The position numbers and the translations under genes were made by a program. A stretch of DNA of 64,000 nucleotides, from the NCBI RefSeq assembly GCF_000524195.1, contig NW_020170384.1, forward strand, positions 2,681,925 through 2,745,924, in the 5' to 3' direction. Source of the DNA: Echinococcus granulosus. Its lineage: Eukaryota; Platyhelminthes; Cestoda; Cyclophyllidea; Taeniidae. The notes under the pieces are model-generated. The model was not told where the DNA came from. It worked only from the letters and a program-made list of their open reading frames with translations, and made no database searches. This document shows, piece after piece, positions 1-12,237 of the stretch. Position 1 is the stretch's first letter; the number at the start of each line of letters is the position of its first letter.

Positions 1-577
1 AAAATCATTGGCGGATAATTTTCTTAGATCTTCAAGCAATCAGGAAGGAGTACTGCCTCACTTAAGTGAGTCTAAACAGTAGAGTTGGATTTCATGTGCT
101 ACATAGAACTGATGTCTCAGTGATTTTAAGAATGTTGAACTCCAAAAAGGTGTTTTCTGCTTTGCACGCCTTCCGTTTCTCAAAGGAGCAAGCTGTGGAT
201 ATTGCGCCACAATGCTGTGGCTATTCGTGTAAGCTGGTGGAAGGCTCCCTTGAAAAGATCTATCAATACATCTTAGAGGATACATTGTTTTCGATAAAAG
301 TGCTTAATTGTAAGATCGAGTTTCGATTTGAGCTTCTACGAAATTGAATAAAAATAAGAACCTTTACCTATTGATAGGTACCGAAAGGACCATTATTCAG
401 TTGCACCTTTTTACATAGTATTTGTGATGGGAAGCAAAATACAGGCATTTTCCCCACATCGCTATTGGCATGCTTCATTCTACTAAATTATTGCCTTTCC
501 CTCTGACACGAATTCTCTCCTAGCACTTACCACTAAGGCATTTGGAGTCGAATATCGGTTCAATCTCTGAATTTCAG
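1..577. other. intron of the gene ending at 3655 (gene runs in from the left)
   Basis: No coding exon can be supported here. The stretch ends in the splice acceptor ATTTCAG at 571-577, directly before the exon at 578. Short open frames in it lack splice context and look like chance. Confidence 0.5.
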
Positions 578-3500
578 GCATACTAATAAATCCGATCATC
601 GCAGCTCGATAGGCAACACCCCCATCGGGGCTGTGACGAGCACGGCGAAGCCAAGTACCACCAAAACAGACAGCGACAGCGGAGTCCACACCCAAACGGA
701 AGAGGAGCGACGTCGTCGTCGCCCTCAGCCCTATCACCAAGCGCCGCTTTATCGTGAGCAGCCTGTCTTTAGCACCGGTCGATCGCGGTGGATCGGGCGC
801 CCTGGTCACACGCCTTTCGCCACCACAACGACTACAAGTCGACAGTCCCGCAGCAAGTGGCAGCAACAACAGCAAGTACCACGGCACCAGAGTCAGATGA
901 AGCCGCTACGAAGCAGCGATAGCGATGCTGGAGGTCAGGCAGAGCAGGAGGCCAGCCGCTCTGCCTCTCCCACGCTCTCTTCTACCTCCTCAATCACATC
1001 CTCCGCTTCCTCCGCCACTGCTGCCGAGTCCGCCTCCGCCCTTGCACCCACCGTCTCCACCAGCTACTCACTGTCCAACGTGGACCCTCACCTCCAACCA
1101 TCACGACCGGTAGTTGGAGTGATCTCGGAGGCAATAAGAAAGATGCGGGCACCTACACCTGCGCCTTCACCACCGAGTGCCATGATGGAGACGCTGGTGC
1201 AGGAGGAGAATCAAGCCAAAGTGGAGGTCCAGTGAGTGTGATTTGTGGTTTATACGTGAGGAGGAATTGTTTCTTTGGCATTCACAGAAAACCTACTATG
1301 GACAAGTTTTTCGCTATAGGAAAATTGGACTTCCGCCTTAAGATTGTATTTGTAGCGGCAAAAGTGGGATTTAAATTAACGGCTGTAATGTACTTCGAGT
1401 GAAGCCATGTGCCAAGTAACGATGAGTATTTCAGGAGCACCAAGAGAAACGCTATCAAAAATTAAAAATAAATGGAACAGACTTAAGTAAAATTTTCTTC
1501 ATAAAGCAACTTATTATAAGCGGTCGCATCAGCACAGCACTGTATGACTACTGAGCCTGCTGGGGCTAGCTATAAATCCTATAATCACCTTAAAACTTGA
1601 GATGGGTTATGCTAATGAGTCCCTGAAATTACTTGGAGCATGAGATTAAGAATATGCAATGTCCTACCTCTGCTTAAACTATATAGATTACTTTTTCTGG
1701 CACAAATTGCGTTTCGAAGTGTTGTTCATCGACTTGCATCCAGTTACCTTTCAAAGTGGAAAACTTATTCCTTTAAAAGGTCCTTGGTCTGACATATGGA
1801 AGCGCTGTACAGCGTGAGGCCCAAATCTGATGGGGAATATGCATGGTTACATATGGCGCCACTGCTATCCGCACGGCACTGGCAAATATGGTCAGCCCCA
1901 GGTCAAGAACAAATGAAATATATTGCCTTGAGTGAGGGCATGCGCGTGCGTGCCGTAACCATCTGGGTCAAGGATTCGGAAATCTGTGAAAGCAGTGGAT
2001 AATTCACAATTCGGATGCATAGTAGCAGCCTCCTGCGAATCGCAGAGTTTTTTTTTGCATAACCCATCTTCCATGTCCCTTAAATCAACCTGAAACCAAA
2101 TAAGTGTGGCAGTGACATTCTTTCGGCTTATAGGATACTGTGGCTTTGTGATCGAGTCTGGTAAAGTACCCACTTATTAGCTTTCTAAACAGCCAATTTT
2201 AATTGTGTTGCTTCTGACACTTCAAAATCTGGTAAAAGTGAATTAGATTCGAAAATGCTGCTAATAATAGTTAAGCTTCTTATGAAAAAAGTTGAAGATG
2301 ATATGATGAAATGCTTTCAGATGAACTATGATTGAGCAAAGATTTAAGTTGTGAAACCAGTAAATGAAAAAAAAAATAACCAGATAATATGCGTACGACA
2401 ATAAAGTCTATTTTGGAGGTATGTTAATTCGCCTGATCCTTCATTAAGATGGGACGAAAGATGGGTGATGGGCAATTCTGCTAACCAAAGGACATTTAGC
2501 CCATTCATATTCAACACGAAGTTACTTAACGGTTCACACTTCTGAAGCCCAAGTTTTACATGTTTCCAACTTTGCTGCATAAATTAAAAGTCGCCTAAGT
2601 CCGAAGAATTGAGTGAAGTGGAAATGGTGGGAGGCGAACTCCATGAATTGAAACCACCCTTTCTTGATACATCACAATGAAAAACTTCATTCTGCTTTGT
2701 AAAGGATAAACATGGGGTTTTAAGGGAAGTCGAAAGATTTAAAGGCGGCAAAAGACGAGGTGGGTGGTAAGCCTGTAAGGTGTTAGGTGTCACTGGAATT
2801 AATCGAACTTCGACACCCCAGGACGCCTACATAAAAAAGGCGTAGTAAAGGAAATTCGGAAGAGCCGTTCAACGAATCCATAAAGTGACGAATAGACCGT
2901 TTATTACAACAATGCAAAAAGTAGAATAAAATCCATTCCATCCATACTAGAAACTGACAGTCTCCTTTCCTGCTGCGTAGGAGAACAATTTAGAAGAATT
3001 CGGCGAATTGAAGGGGCGGTAAGTGAACTTTTGTAGTGTTAAACAAGTTAATCACTTTCAGCGTTCACAGTACAATTGAAACAGTCCCCACATAACCGAA
3101 CAGGACGTTGATTCATAACGCAAAAACACTTAAGTAGGAGTTGAGTGTGTACAGGACTGAGGATTCAAAGAAGGCAAAGGGAAAGGTTGAGTTCCAGAGG
3201 CATTGATTAATCTATTCACTACCAGGCTGCAAAAAAGAATAGAATCCTGTTTAAAACTGCTAAATGCACGCCTCTTTCTTCCCGTTACACAAAGGATGAG
3301 TCAGGAGGAATCGGCAGCTTCAGATGGGATAGAAGTGGAGGACGATGATGAAACGGCGATTGCAGATTTGGACGAGGCTCCTAACGCACTGGGTGATGTC
3401 AGAGCAGTGGAGGTGGACTTGTGCGGTCACAACACACGGCGCTCCGAGTCCGGTCACGGGGAGACCACTTTCGAAGTAGGCACCCCAGTTCGCTCCATCA

Positions 3501-3655
3501 CCACCACTGCTACCGTCGTTTCCGCTCCTGCTAATAGTCCTTTGGATATCCTCATTGACCCCGATACCGTTCGCACGGTCGAGAGTCCTCCACTATGCGC
3601 TTTTGAAATGGCACCTCTCGTGGGGCGGCTGTGTCTGGAGGATCTCGAGGAGTAG
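578..3655 (+). CDS. C-terminal two exons of an unrecognised low-complexity protein with an LC8-type TQT motif
   Basis: Two exons are visible, 578-1231 and 3295-3655. The first follows the acceptor ATTTCAG and ends at a GTGAGT donor in phase 2. The second restores the frame (CA|G) and ends at TAG, 3653-3655. Together they encode about 338 residues of a 3' gene end whose start lies outside the window. The first exon is rich in Ser, Thr, Pro, Arg and Gln, with a QQQQQ run near 860-880. The second is acidic at its start (EVEDDDE). There is no recognisable domain. The peptide GVHTQTEEE (from 681) fits the consensus for dynein light chain LC8 binding. The composition points to an intrinsically disordered tail of a larger protein. 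I cannot name the family. The exon structure is convincing because phase, donor, acceptor and codon composition all agree. Confidence 0.7.
1232..3294 (+). other. last intron of the unrecognised gene, about 2.06 kb
   Basis: It starts GTGAGT and ends in a pyrimidine-rich tract with acceptor ACAAAG. I see nothing else in it beyond AT-rich sequence. Confidence 0.6.
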
Positions 3656-4795
3656 CAGTCGAGAAGGGAGAAGTGGAATGGGGAGAGGCAGCTGCCTACT
3701 CGGAGTGGTGCTGCGCTTTTCTTAACATCTCAAAATACACCTACCAATGAACTGACCTCGCCCCCTTCTTTCCCAATCTGGTGGTTTAGGTGATTGTTCG
3801 CCTTACAAAGTTGGTGCCTCAAATCGACTTTAAGCAACTTCATCTTACAAGGTTGGTAAATGACCTACTGTCTCCTATTTCCATGAAAATGGGAAAAATC
3901 CAAAGCAAAATCTCGTGATTTTGCTTTTAAGAAATTTAGATTCGGTGAACATATTACTAAAATGATAAATAGTAGGACTAGTAAGGAAGACATTTGTCCC
4001 ATAAAGTAGACACGGGATAGCGCGAGAAATTCACCGCCGTTAGCCTGCAAGCATGTGGTCGAATGTGCAGTTGAAGTGCTCCACATCTCGTGCGGGAAAA
4101 AAATCACAAGTTAACCTTCCGTAGGCAAGTTTGCGCAGATATATTAGGGAATAATAAAAAGCAAGTTTCGTTGACAAGGCAAATGGTGGACTGAATCAGG
4201 GAACATATAACAACGAGATCAACAAATTTGAAGGTCTTAAAACTTTAAGCTTACACCTTGGTGACGACTTCAACTGAATGCATAAACACCCAGTAGTAAT
4301 GGAAATGTAACTGTATAGAAGTCTGAAGCGCTTTGCCTCCTAATTTCCCGACTGATGAGAAAGGTGGTCAACGCAACGATTTTGATCGTCTTATGGTCAG
4401 TTAAACTCAAGACACACACATCAAGAAGTGGAATACGTTGCACGGAATGAAGCTCTCATGGTTGAATTCTACCCCGAATGTAAGGTGATCCCGGTGCAAC
4501 ATTCCGACTGAGCAATAAAAACTGTCGCGTGGCAGCAAACTGCCTCTGCTAAGCAACGACCATCCCACCTGAACAGCAACCTCTACACATTCAACAAGGA
4601 TCTAACCCGAGCGACTATCAAATTTTCTCAAGATCTAAGTCATTTAGGACCCTCAACCGTTCACCGACCAACTCATCCTCATTTGAATTACGTCAAAAAA
4701 TCAAACGCCTATCATCATATTTAATCACTTAGCAGGGAGGCCCCAATTTCTCTAGCTCGATGAGACCGAAAATGCCAGCTAAAGGATCACACTTA
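3656..4795. other. 3' flank between two convergent genes
   Basis: About 1.1 kb lies between the + strand stop at 3655 and the 3' end of the - strand gene. It should hold the 3' UTRs of both. Candidate + strand poly(A) signals (AATAAA) occur at about 4153 and 4515. I see no other gene or repeat here. Confidence 0.5.
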
Positions 4796-4801
4796 TTTAT
4801 T
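4796..4801 (-). terminator. poly(A) signal of the - strand membrane-protein gene
   Basis: AATAAA on the minus strand, about 54 nt beyond the proposed stop codon at 4855-4857. It fits the 3' end of that gene. Confidence 0.5.
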
Positions 4802-4854
4802 CAAAAGATATTGCTAGATGATCCCTGTCAAGCGAGGCAATTTCCGATGCCACC

Positions 4855-6603
4855 TCAGCGTACGCACGCTGCCAAGCCGCCCGAAAGGCGAAGGAATAAG
4901 AACAGCTGTTGCGACAACCTGTGAGAAAAGGTAGAAGTAATGAAGGTAATCAAAAATATTTCCTTCTAATTGATGAAACAATAACCTAACATAGTAAACT
5001 TGATGCAGAAATATAACTGGGAGAGAAGTTAAGCAAAGGTCAGAGATCATTTTGGGCGGGATTTTGCGTGAGATAGCCGAGAAAATTAGTGGGATCTGTC
5101 TACGATAAAAATGATATTCGATGAAATAATCATCACTACATCACCATCCCCACCTGTCAGCTTGTGAAATGGGAGGAAAATACGGAGAATGGAGGAGTAC
5201 CTCTCTCCACTCCCGCACCTCGAGACAACAGAATCCGTAAAAAGACCAAATGACTGTTGCCAGCGAGTTAACCAGTTCGAACATGTATAACAATGGCGTA
5301 ATTCCGGAACACTCCAGAAAAAACCAGGCCCAAAACTGTCAGATCTCAACTCCAGTCTATCCCACAGGATCCGAAACTCCATGCCAACGGTGAAAAATAG
5401 GAGCGGCAATCACTAGCAACACAGAATTTATCACCACACACCTCAAGCGTCTGAGTCTCACAAAACCAAAAAGAACTTCCCACAAACCCCTTCCAGACAA
5501 AAAGCAACCAACACTGTAAAATGGATTCCGCGGAGTTACGCAGCGTGCACGGAGTATAGAAAGCTCGTAGAGCGTGATCCTGGTGGTAGTAGAAGTTCCA
5601 GTCCAAAATGGAGGGCGGTTCCAGTTTCATCAGTCGCCGAAGAACTGTCAGTGCTGCTTCGGACACCCAGGTCGATACGTACGCCTCCTCCTCTCCCGGT
5701 ACAACAGGGACGACTGTTGAAGACAACGTGACAATTTGATAGGAAATAAGTGTGAAAGTGACAAAAATCTACCTCATACTCGAGCTTGCTCTACTCAAGA
5801 TAAGTCTTTTAACATCTGCTGTTACAGCACCTTTACAAACTCAAAAGCTGCGAGAAACAGTATAAGAGGCTTCATGTTGAACAAGGCAAAACCAAGATGG
5901 CTTCCATAGTTTAGCATTTATGACGAGGTGAAGCAGGCCGTCTTGGGATGGTTTAGCCGCACTGACAGGTCTCAGCTAAACTAAGCTGGGTAAGTGTACA
6001 CTTACAGCATCAGGAAAGCACGTCAAGGAAGTAGGTATCATTCAGACTGCTTGAAATGTGCTTGATTTTGACAATCCCAACCTCAAAAGTACTAGATGGG
6101 CTCATACCCTCGTATATTGAGTGGGCTGAGGTGGGAGTCTGCCGGAAATAATGGTTCCGCTTAAAACCTGACCTACAACTTCTTGAATTGGGAATACGTT
6201 ACCACTGCTTCATGGCGCTTTCGATGTGTCATTATAACTGTTCATAGTACAGTGGTGTTCACTACCTGGATCGAATAGCCGGGATAGTCCGAACCGGAGA
6301 GCAAATTCAACAAGCCAGGCATTGACGACAAGGATGCGAAGTATAACCATGACATCACAAAATCCTTCCGCTAACCGCGCTTGCGCTGCAATCTTGCATT
6401 TACCACAGCATTGTCCATCAACTTCTCCGTCGAAGTGGTCTAGAATCGTGGTTCCTTTGACTGCAAGACCGAGAACAGAGGTCAGTCTACCGATAATATC
6501 GATGGAGGCATTGGTTTCTTTCGAGTCGTTTATTTCGTAACCCATCTGTGAGGTCTCCAGAAGATTGCAAATATCCCGAAGAAAGCTCATCCCCGTGAGG
6601 CTC
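4855..6603 (-). CDS. probable multi-pass membrane protein, unidentified (four exons, 5' end unresolved)
   Basis: Four minus-strand exons join with matching phases: 6603-6268 (ends phase 1), 5713-5442 (phase 0), 5335-5154 (phase 2) and 4918-4855 (stop TGA). The acceptors are pyrimidine-rich (CTCCACTGTAG, TTCAACAG, CTGACAG, CTCACAG) and each donor is GT. The roughly 285-residue product has hydrophobic stretches such as VMVILRILVVNAWLVEFAL and LYMFELVNSLATVIWSFYGF, typical of membrane spans. It also has a charged motif, LEVREWREVLLHSPYF. This layout recalls peroxisomal membrane proteins (PEX11 or PEX16 type), but I could not establish homology, so no name is given. A longer reading frame through the last exon, ending at 4797, is an alternative. 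Earlier exons may lie at 6604-7676 but are not supported. Phase agreement across three junctions is the best evidence that this is a real gene. Confidence 0.5.
5955..6115 (+). repeat. dispersed repeat family R1, copy 1
   Basis: This block resembles 7215-7375 in the same orientation. Shared words in the same order include CAGCT.AACTAA, CACTTACAG and TGCTTGAAATGTG. The copies are diverged, so the element is old. It sits in the proposed intron between exons 6603-6268 and 5713-5442. Confidence 0.5.
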
Positions 6604-7676
6604 TACAGTGGAGAAAAACTCGCAATCAGACAACGCTCATTTGGTGACCCGAGAAGCTGACTTCTTCTATGTCAGTACATCACTGTCTACGTAGAGCCCT
6701 CAAGTCAAGCTGAGGCTTTTCATCTTACACGTGCAGTAAGAGACTAGTGTGCCTTCATCGGTAGACGGCGAACAAGTCGCGTTGTGCACCGACCCAAACA
6801 CCACATGGAGTGCTGATCCGACACCTAGATGCAACAGCGAATGCGAATGAACGAACTTGCTTTTTAAGAAATAAGTGAAATCCAAATCGGTGAAAGTCTA
6901 CTCGTACGACAGGCTTCGAGGACAGAGCAGCAATGGAAGCCCCAGCTGTAGCAGGACACTTAAACGGACACGTGTCTGCCAATGGAGGCTCCAGCCACGA
7001 TGGTTCTCAGCTCACAGCTTCGGCAATCATTTCTGTTAACATAACCAGAACGTAAGACATCCAAAACTTGATGGCTCATCGATAGCCTGTCGTGTGAATA
7101 AGCGGCACATGAGACAAATCCCCTCATGGGAACTATAAACAGAACCGCCATACGCGAAAAGCCCCAATTTTAAAAAGTCAGAGCACGCTGGGTACCAAGG
7201 CAACTTTATGCACTGACAAATCATTCAGGTATTAGCTGAACTAAACCGGGCAAATCCCCACTTACAGTAACAGAGGGGCATGTTGAAGAAGCGAATACAG
7301 TTTGAAATGCTTGAAATGTGTTCTTTGCTGACGTCAATCGTCCCAAAAGTGCCAGCCGGACTTACACGCCCCTAACAGTACTCTTGTCTCCACTCAGCCC
7401 TTCTACGCAATATCAACTCTAAATGGTCCTTAAGAATGGAAACCCTCCCCCAAACTGCTGACCATAGTTGTACCTCTGTGAGTTGCGTGTTCTTTAGCCA
7501 AACATGTCCTCGCGAAGTAATAACTTCATTCAATGACTTTTCATGCGGTTCAGGACGTCAAGAAAATTTCTCCGAAAATAGACGGTTCAATAAAATAAAA
7601 TTTAAAAAATAAATGCACTGAAGTTGATAATTATGCAAAGGACCTTTAATATCAGCAAGAAAACGAACCAGTGACT
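6604..7676. other. spacer between the membrane-protein gene and the FANCD2-like gene
   Basis: About 1.1 kb without a supported exon. It holds repeat R1 copy 2 near its right end and several short open frames without usable splice sites. Unfound 5' exons of the membrane-protein gene could lie here. Confidence 0.4.
7215..7375 (+). repeat. dispersed repeat family R1, copy 2
   Basis: Diverged direct copy of 5955-6115, recognised by the shared ordered blocks described for that copy. The two copies are about 1.26 kb apart. Confidence 0.5.
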
Positions 7677-10600
7677 TTAGAAATGGAATGTTAGTGATGA
7701 AAAACTGACTGAGTGCTGCAAATAGGGAGAATTTTCAACAACTACAGGTCCCAGAATTACTGTATGCGGGTTGACTGAATACCTTAAGAGCTATCTCCTC
7801 ACCAGTAGACCGGTTGGCGAGCAAGGATGACATAAAGCCGGTATTGAGACTGTTCACAACAACTACAGGAAAGAGCCTTGCCAGACGAAGGATGAGTTTG
7901 CGACAGAGAGTCAGCAATTTGGCGGTTCCAGCAGGGTTGGTCAGACGAAACGCCTCCGGTCTGAGAGGAAGAAGCACAAAAATACAGGTCGTGTGGGTAA
8001 TTATTTGACCTGGGATTCAATCACTCTGGTTGGATGAAAATGACAATGAGCAGCTAACTGGATGACGTTGCGAACAACATGTCAGGAAAGGTGTTATTAA
8101 GGGGTGATTCGATCCCTAGTGGAAGGATGTCGCGACCAAAGAATTCGCAAAAATTCGTTATTTAAAGTATCCAGCAAGTGATGAAATTGGTAGTTCTCAT
8201 ACATCGAACCAAATTTCACTACACGCCAGAAGGCAGTGCCATTCTATTTGCGGCACAAGCAGTTCAGCCATTATTTATCCTCTGCCACCTTTTCAACCTT
8301 ATTACAAGAGATTGGAGTCCGACATACGATGAAGAGGAATGCGGCTATCGATAGCTAAAATGCTGCCGGATTTCCCACATTTAAAAGCAGAAAGAGTATG
8401 CACCTCAACGACGAAGAGTGAGAAGCACAATATCAGCCATCAGTTATTGTTAGGAATTTTGAGTTTGATCACCACACCAAGTCATTTAATGAGGTTGTAA
8501 GGAGGGAGAATTATTTCATTTCTTTTCACTTTTTTACTGCTGTCTTAGACGCAGTCCAGATGCTCTGACTGCCGCGTCCTGTGCTTTGAGTTACTCAGGA
8601 GGGGCCCTGAGAGTTCCAACAATGAAGCAGGAGTGGACAATCGAAATCTTTCATGATCACATTACTTCCACTTGTTTTGACCGCTCCGACTAGCATATTC
8701 AGCACGTCATTGAGAGGGCTACCAACAGTAACGAATAAAATCCAGGTAAAGACCGATGGCATTTACTTTAAAAAAATCGAAAACGATAGTGATTCCACCC
8801 AGCACAATAGCTGACAATGTCAAGCATGCTTGACAGTTCGACTTTCTTATCTTAGTCTGATGGCATAAGCATATGACCTACGCAAAATCAGGTTGAGAAC
8901 GAGTCGATTGAATTCACAGTGAGATAATAAGGTGAAGGTGGTCTTTAGCTGAGGATGAACCCATTGTCTTCGATTCTGGGCAGCAAAATTATAAAACAGA
9001 TCTTTAGTCACAGAGAAAAGTGGACAATTTCAACAATGGAGGCTAAATTTCCTCTGAGCCCGTGTTAGCGCCCGTATCAAAAAACCTTCGTGAATGAATT
9101 CACTCCACCAACATTACAATCGACTTACACAACAGTCCTCAGTAGAGGCTGTAGAGGATTCCAAACCTTCGTTTCAAAGCGTTTCACCAACTTATCATAC
9201 GGTTTCGAGGTGGATGAATACGGTGGTTGAAATAGCGTTTCGTCGAAAGCCGCAATGCATTCATTCTTACCACCAACAGCCAGAAAGTGGTTTTTGTAGA
9301 TGTGCAGGCTCCACTGAAGGTAGACGACAAGAACGCGCAAAGCAAGAGGAGTTGGTTGGACGGTTTTAGATGAGTTGGAACCCGATGAAGCATCAGTAGG
9401 TGCTGTGTCCTCCGGGTTCAAGGAGGCGCCCATCAATTCTCCCAACCCAATGAGCCGTTTTAATATGGCGGATAGGGTATCGTCAGAAATTAAGGCCATG
9501 ATGCAGTTGTCAGTCTGAATGAAATATAAAGCATGATAGTTTATCCCTTAACACTCTTTAGCCAAAAGCAAATTTAAAAGCAACTCCAAAAAACTGTCTT
9601 ACATCAGTTTCTGATTTACCGTCAGCTTCAGCAATCTCAGCAATTAGTAGAGACAATAACTTCAAACAGATTTGTGCTACATTCACGTCGACCGGCTCGA
9701 TCTAAAACATCCACGAGGAAAGACGACTTCATAGGCCTACACATCGCTCACCTCTAGATAACCCTCCAGATGAGCCGGCAGCCTCAGTTTCAGTTCGACT
9801 TCAACTGTGATGAGAAAAAGCAAAAAAGGATGACAATCTGGAGACTTAGAAGTGAGTTGGGACATCCATGCAAATGAGTCACCAGAACATTTGCATAGGG
9901 CGAGAAGAAAGCCAAGCACTGATTCCAAGCACTCCGATGAGAAGTGCACCGCTACAGAAGTGGTGTCAAAGGCGAAATGGAAAATTAAAAACGTACCTCT
10001 ACTTTGGAAAAATTCAATAACAGTATGGATGTACAAATGAATGTCATGAAGATTATTAGCCCTGCTGGGGCACTGGATTCGCAGAACAGAAGCAAGTAAG
10101 TCAAACACGAATAAGATCTGCGAGGACCCAGAGATCTTGCGGTCATTTTGACTGGAATCTTTAGCACAAATGATTTCATGTGCCGAAATGCTAAGACGCC
10201 TGTAGATCTTTTGTACCAGGATCTCTTTTTCTAGGCATGGCAACTTTTTGGCGTGAGAAAGGATAGGTGAAATAAGCTTAAGCCTCTCAGAAGGAGCTAT
10301 GGAAGATGAAAGATCATGTGTTTAAAAACCTTTAATATCTCCTTCTAGAATTGCATCGACAAGCTTAAGCAGATCTTCACCAGAAAGAGAGTCTGCGATC
10401 GAGGTTATGGTGTGACTTAGTGAGGAAAACCGAAATTCATCTACTTGTCTATAACAACGTACATAAACATGACTTCATTAAAGTACCTGTTCTCGGGATC
10501 TCGGAGGTGAGAGATTAGACTTTCACGCAACTTCTCACTTCCAAGCTGATCCTGATTTTCAGGTATCATGAACTTTCTTGGTTCACCTGTCATACCTAAA

Positions 10601-10970
10601 ATATTGGAGGAAATCACGTCCACATTAAAACCAGAGCAGTCGCAATAAACAGTGGCAACAGCAATGCACGTTACATTATGTATTTCATTGGTTTTAGGGC
10701 AAAATTGTTGAATATTCTAATTCTAGACAAACACCACAATAATATGAATTCCTTTGCGCCAACACTATGCAGAGTACTAAGGTCAACCGAAATCGGAAAC
10801 GGGAGAATATACAACCGCAAGCAAGATTAAAAGTGGGTATATGCTCATATAAAACAAACGTGGAAGCAACACTGTAGATGTTGGTGTAAGACTTCAAGCA
10901 CAAAAATCGCTTACACTCGATCAAGAAACCCACCCACCAAAACAAGCGCGAATCCTCAAATGACCTTTTC
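7677..10970 (-). CDS. FANCD2: FANCD2-like protein, C-terminal half
   Basis: FANCD2 pairs with FANCI as the monoubiquitylated clamp of interstrand-crosslink repair in the nucleus. Minus-strand exons in order: 10970-10915, 10595-10487, 10448-10330, 10296-9997, 9951-9883, 9804-9752, 9701-9603, 9514-9129, 8718-8666, 7960-7783 and 7715-7677 (stop TAA). All junctions agree in phase except between 8666 and 7960, where a small exon is missing. Family matches include VNVAQICLKLLSLLIAEIAE, DDTLSAILKRLIGLGELMG and PLNDVLNMLVGAVKTSG. The strongest is the last conserved helices, SLLANRSTGEEIALK, against the vertebrate LKNRDLQGEEI. The match begins around the middle of the human protein. The N-terminal half with the ubiquitylated lysine is not visible, and the acidic C-terminal tail is replaced by HSVSFSSLTFHF. 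The first exon (KRSFEDSRLFWW) is the least certain. Confidence 0.78.
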
Positions 10971-12237
10971 CTATACAGTGCAGCAGAAGGTTATCTAACA
11001 TGTAAATAAAACGGATTTCGTAATTGTTTTGATATGTAGTAAACACTGAGATTTGTGACACAATGAAACCACGATAAGTGTTCTCGGTACCAAACAAAGT
11101 CCAAGACTTCCTTGAATCAAGGCATTGGAATACATGACGCAATTTCGACTCAGAAGAAAACCTCATGGCTACAACTGCTTGAGCCTTTCAACAAAGATCC
11201 CGAAACTGGCGTGTTATTAAGTTATGATTTTTTTTCCAACGTTTACACCTGTTAAAGTCACGCATTTGCGTATATATAGCACATTATAGAGCTACCATCG
11301 CGTTCGTGTACGAAAACTTTTACCAGTAATTTGGTCATCGCATGAAAATTTCCCTTCTAATTAGCATAAAAGTTGCTCATTTTGGTGATAGAACTATTAG
11401 CGGTATTGCCTGATCACTGCACGGAAACTGGACGACTCGGTAGTACCATTTGGGAAAGTGATTTGCTTTTCTTATTTTTCGTAGCACAATCATCCGACTC
11501 ATTGCCTTGATAAAACAATATGCAATATTTTCGGTAGTGCTCAGCCACCACAAAGCCTTTTGAAGAAGACTCGTTCGACACAGATCTTCCTGCCTAAATC
11601 GTGAATGCTCATGGTTTTTATGTTAATTATTGCTTTTCATCTATTTTCAACCATATGGAATGTACTTATTTCTCTAGGTAATGCCTTTTGGTCCTCATGG
11701 TCATTGGTTGGCATTAGTTATCGGCACTACTCATACTGCTCAGCCCATTTTTAGGTGAGCTTTCTGTAACTAGTGTCTTTCCTTGTGCTTGCTTGTATTT
11801 TGCAGTTTTCGTGCGGCTTCAAACAGAACAGTTTTAGTTTATTCCCCTCGATTATTGTAATCCTTCGCATCTCGAATTGGTAGAAGTTTATGTCATCTGC
11901 GAAATACCCGTAGGGGCTTGCACCCATTTGATGCTAACAGTTTCTAGTCGCCGTACTTCTGTTTATTTCAGCTGCAGAGAAGTCCTAGTTATGCGAATTG
12001 AATACCGCTATACTATTTTTCGTGCTGTCACAATGTAACCCCGAGACCTCTCTGATTGGAAATTAACGTTAGCAACCTTATTAAAGCTATGCTACATATT
12101 TCTTAAAATGGTCTGGTCGTATAATTTTAGTGGCAACGTTTCCTTTTCCCATCTCAAACTTTCTTTACAATATTAATGCTTCTAGTATCCTTCTCTATAG
12201 TTGGACCTTACTCTTTCTGTCGTGCCTCTGTCTCGTC
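10971..12237. promoter_or_regulatory. divergent intergenic region between the FANCD2-like gene and ATMIN
   Basis: About 1.27 kb separates the most 5' FANCD2-like exon I can support (minus) from the ATMIN start (plus). Because the genes point away from each other, it should contain both promoters. A minus-strand frame beginning at 11166 could be a further FANCD2-like exon, but its phase does not join. I see no clear TATA box. Confidence 0.4.

Noticed and set aside
483..887. 134-codon minus-strand open frame
   Set aside because: It lies opposite the plus-strand exon 578-1231, which has matching splice sites and phase.
4797..4918. Longer alternative frame for the last exon of the membrane-protein gene, stopping at 4797
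   Set aside because: It needs an incoming phase that the upstream exon does not supply; the frame stopping at 4855 fits.
12130..12237. Upstream ATG at 12130 as the ATMIN start
   Set aside because: The added residues are hydrophobic and unlike the family, and a pyrimidine-rich acceptor-like tract runs through them. The ATG at 12238 is preferred.
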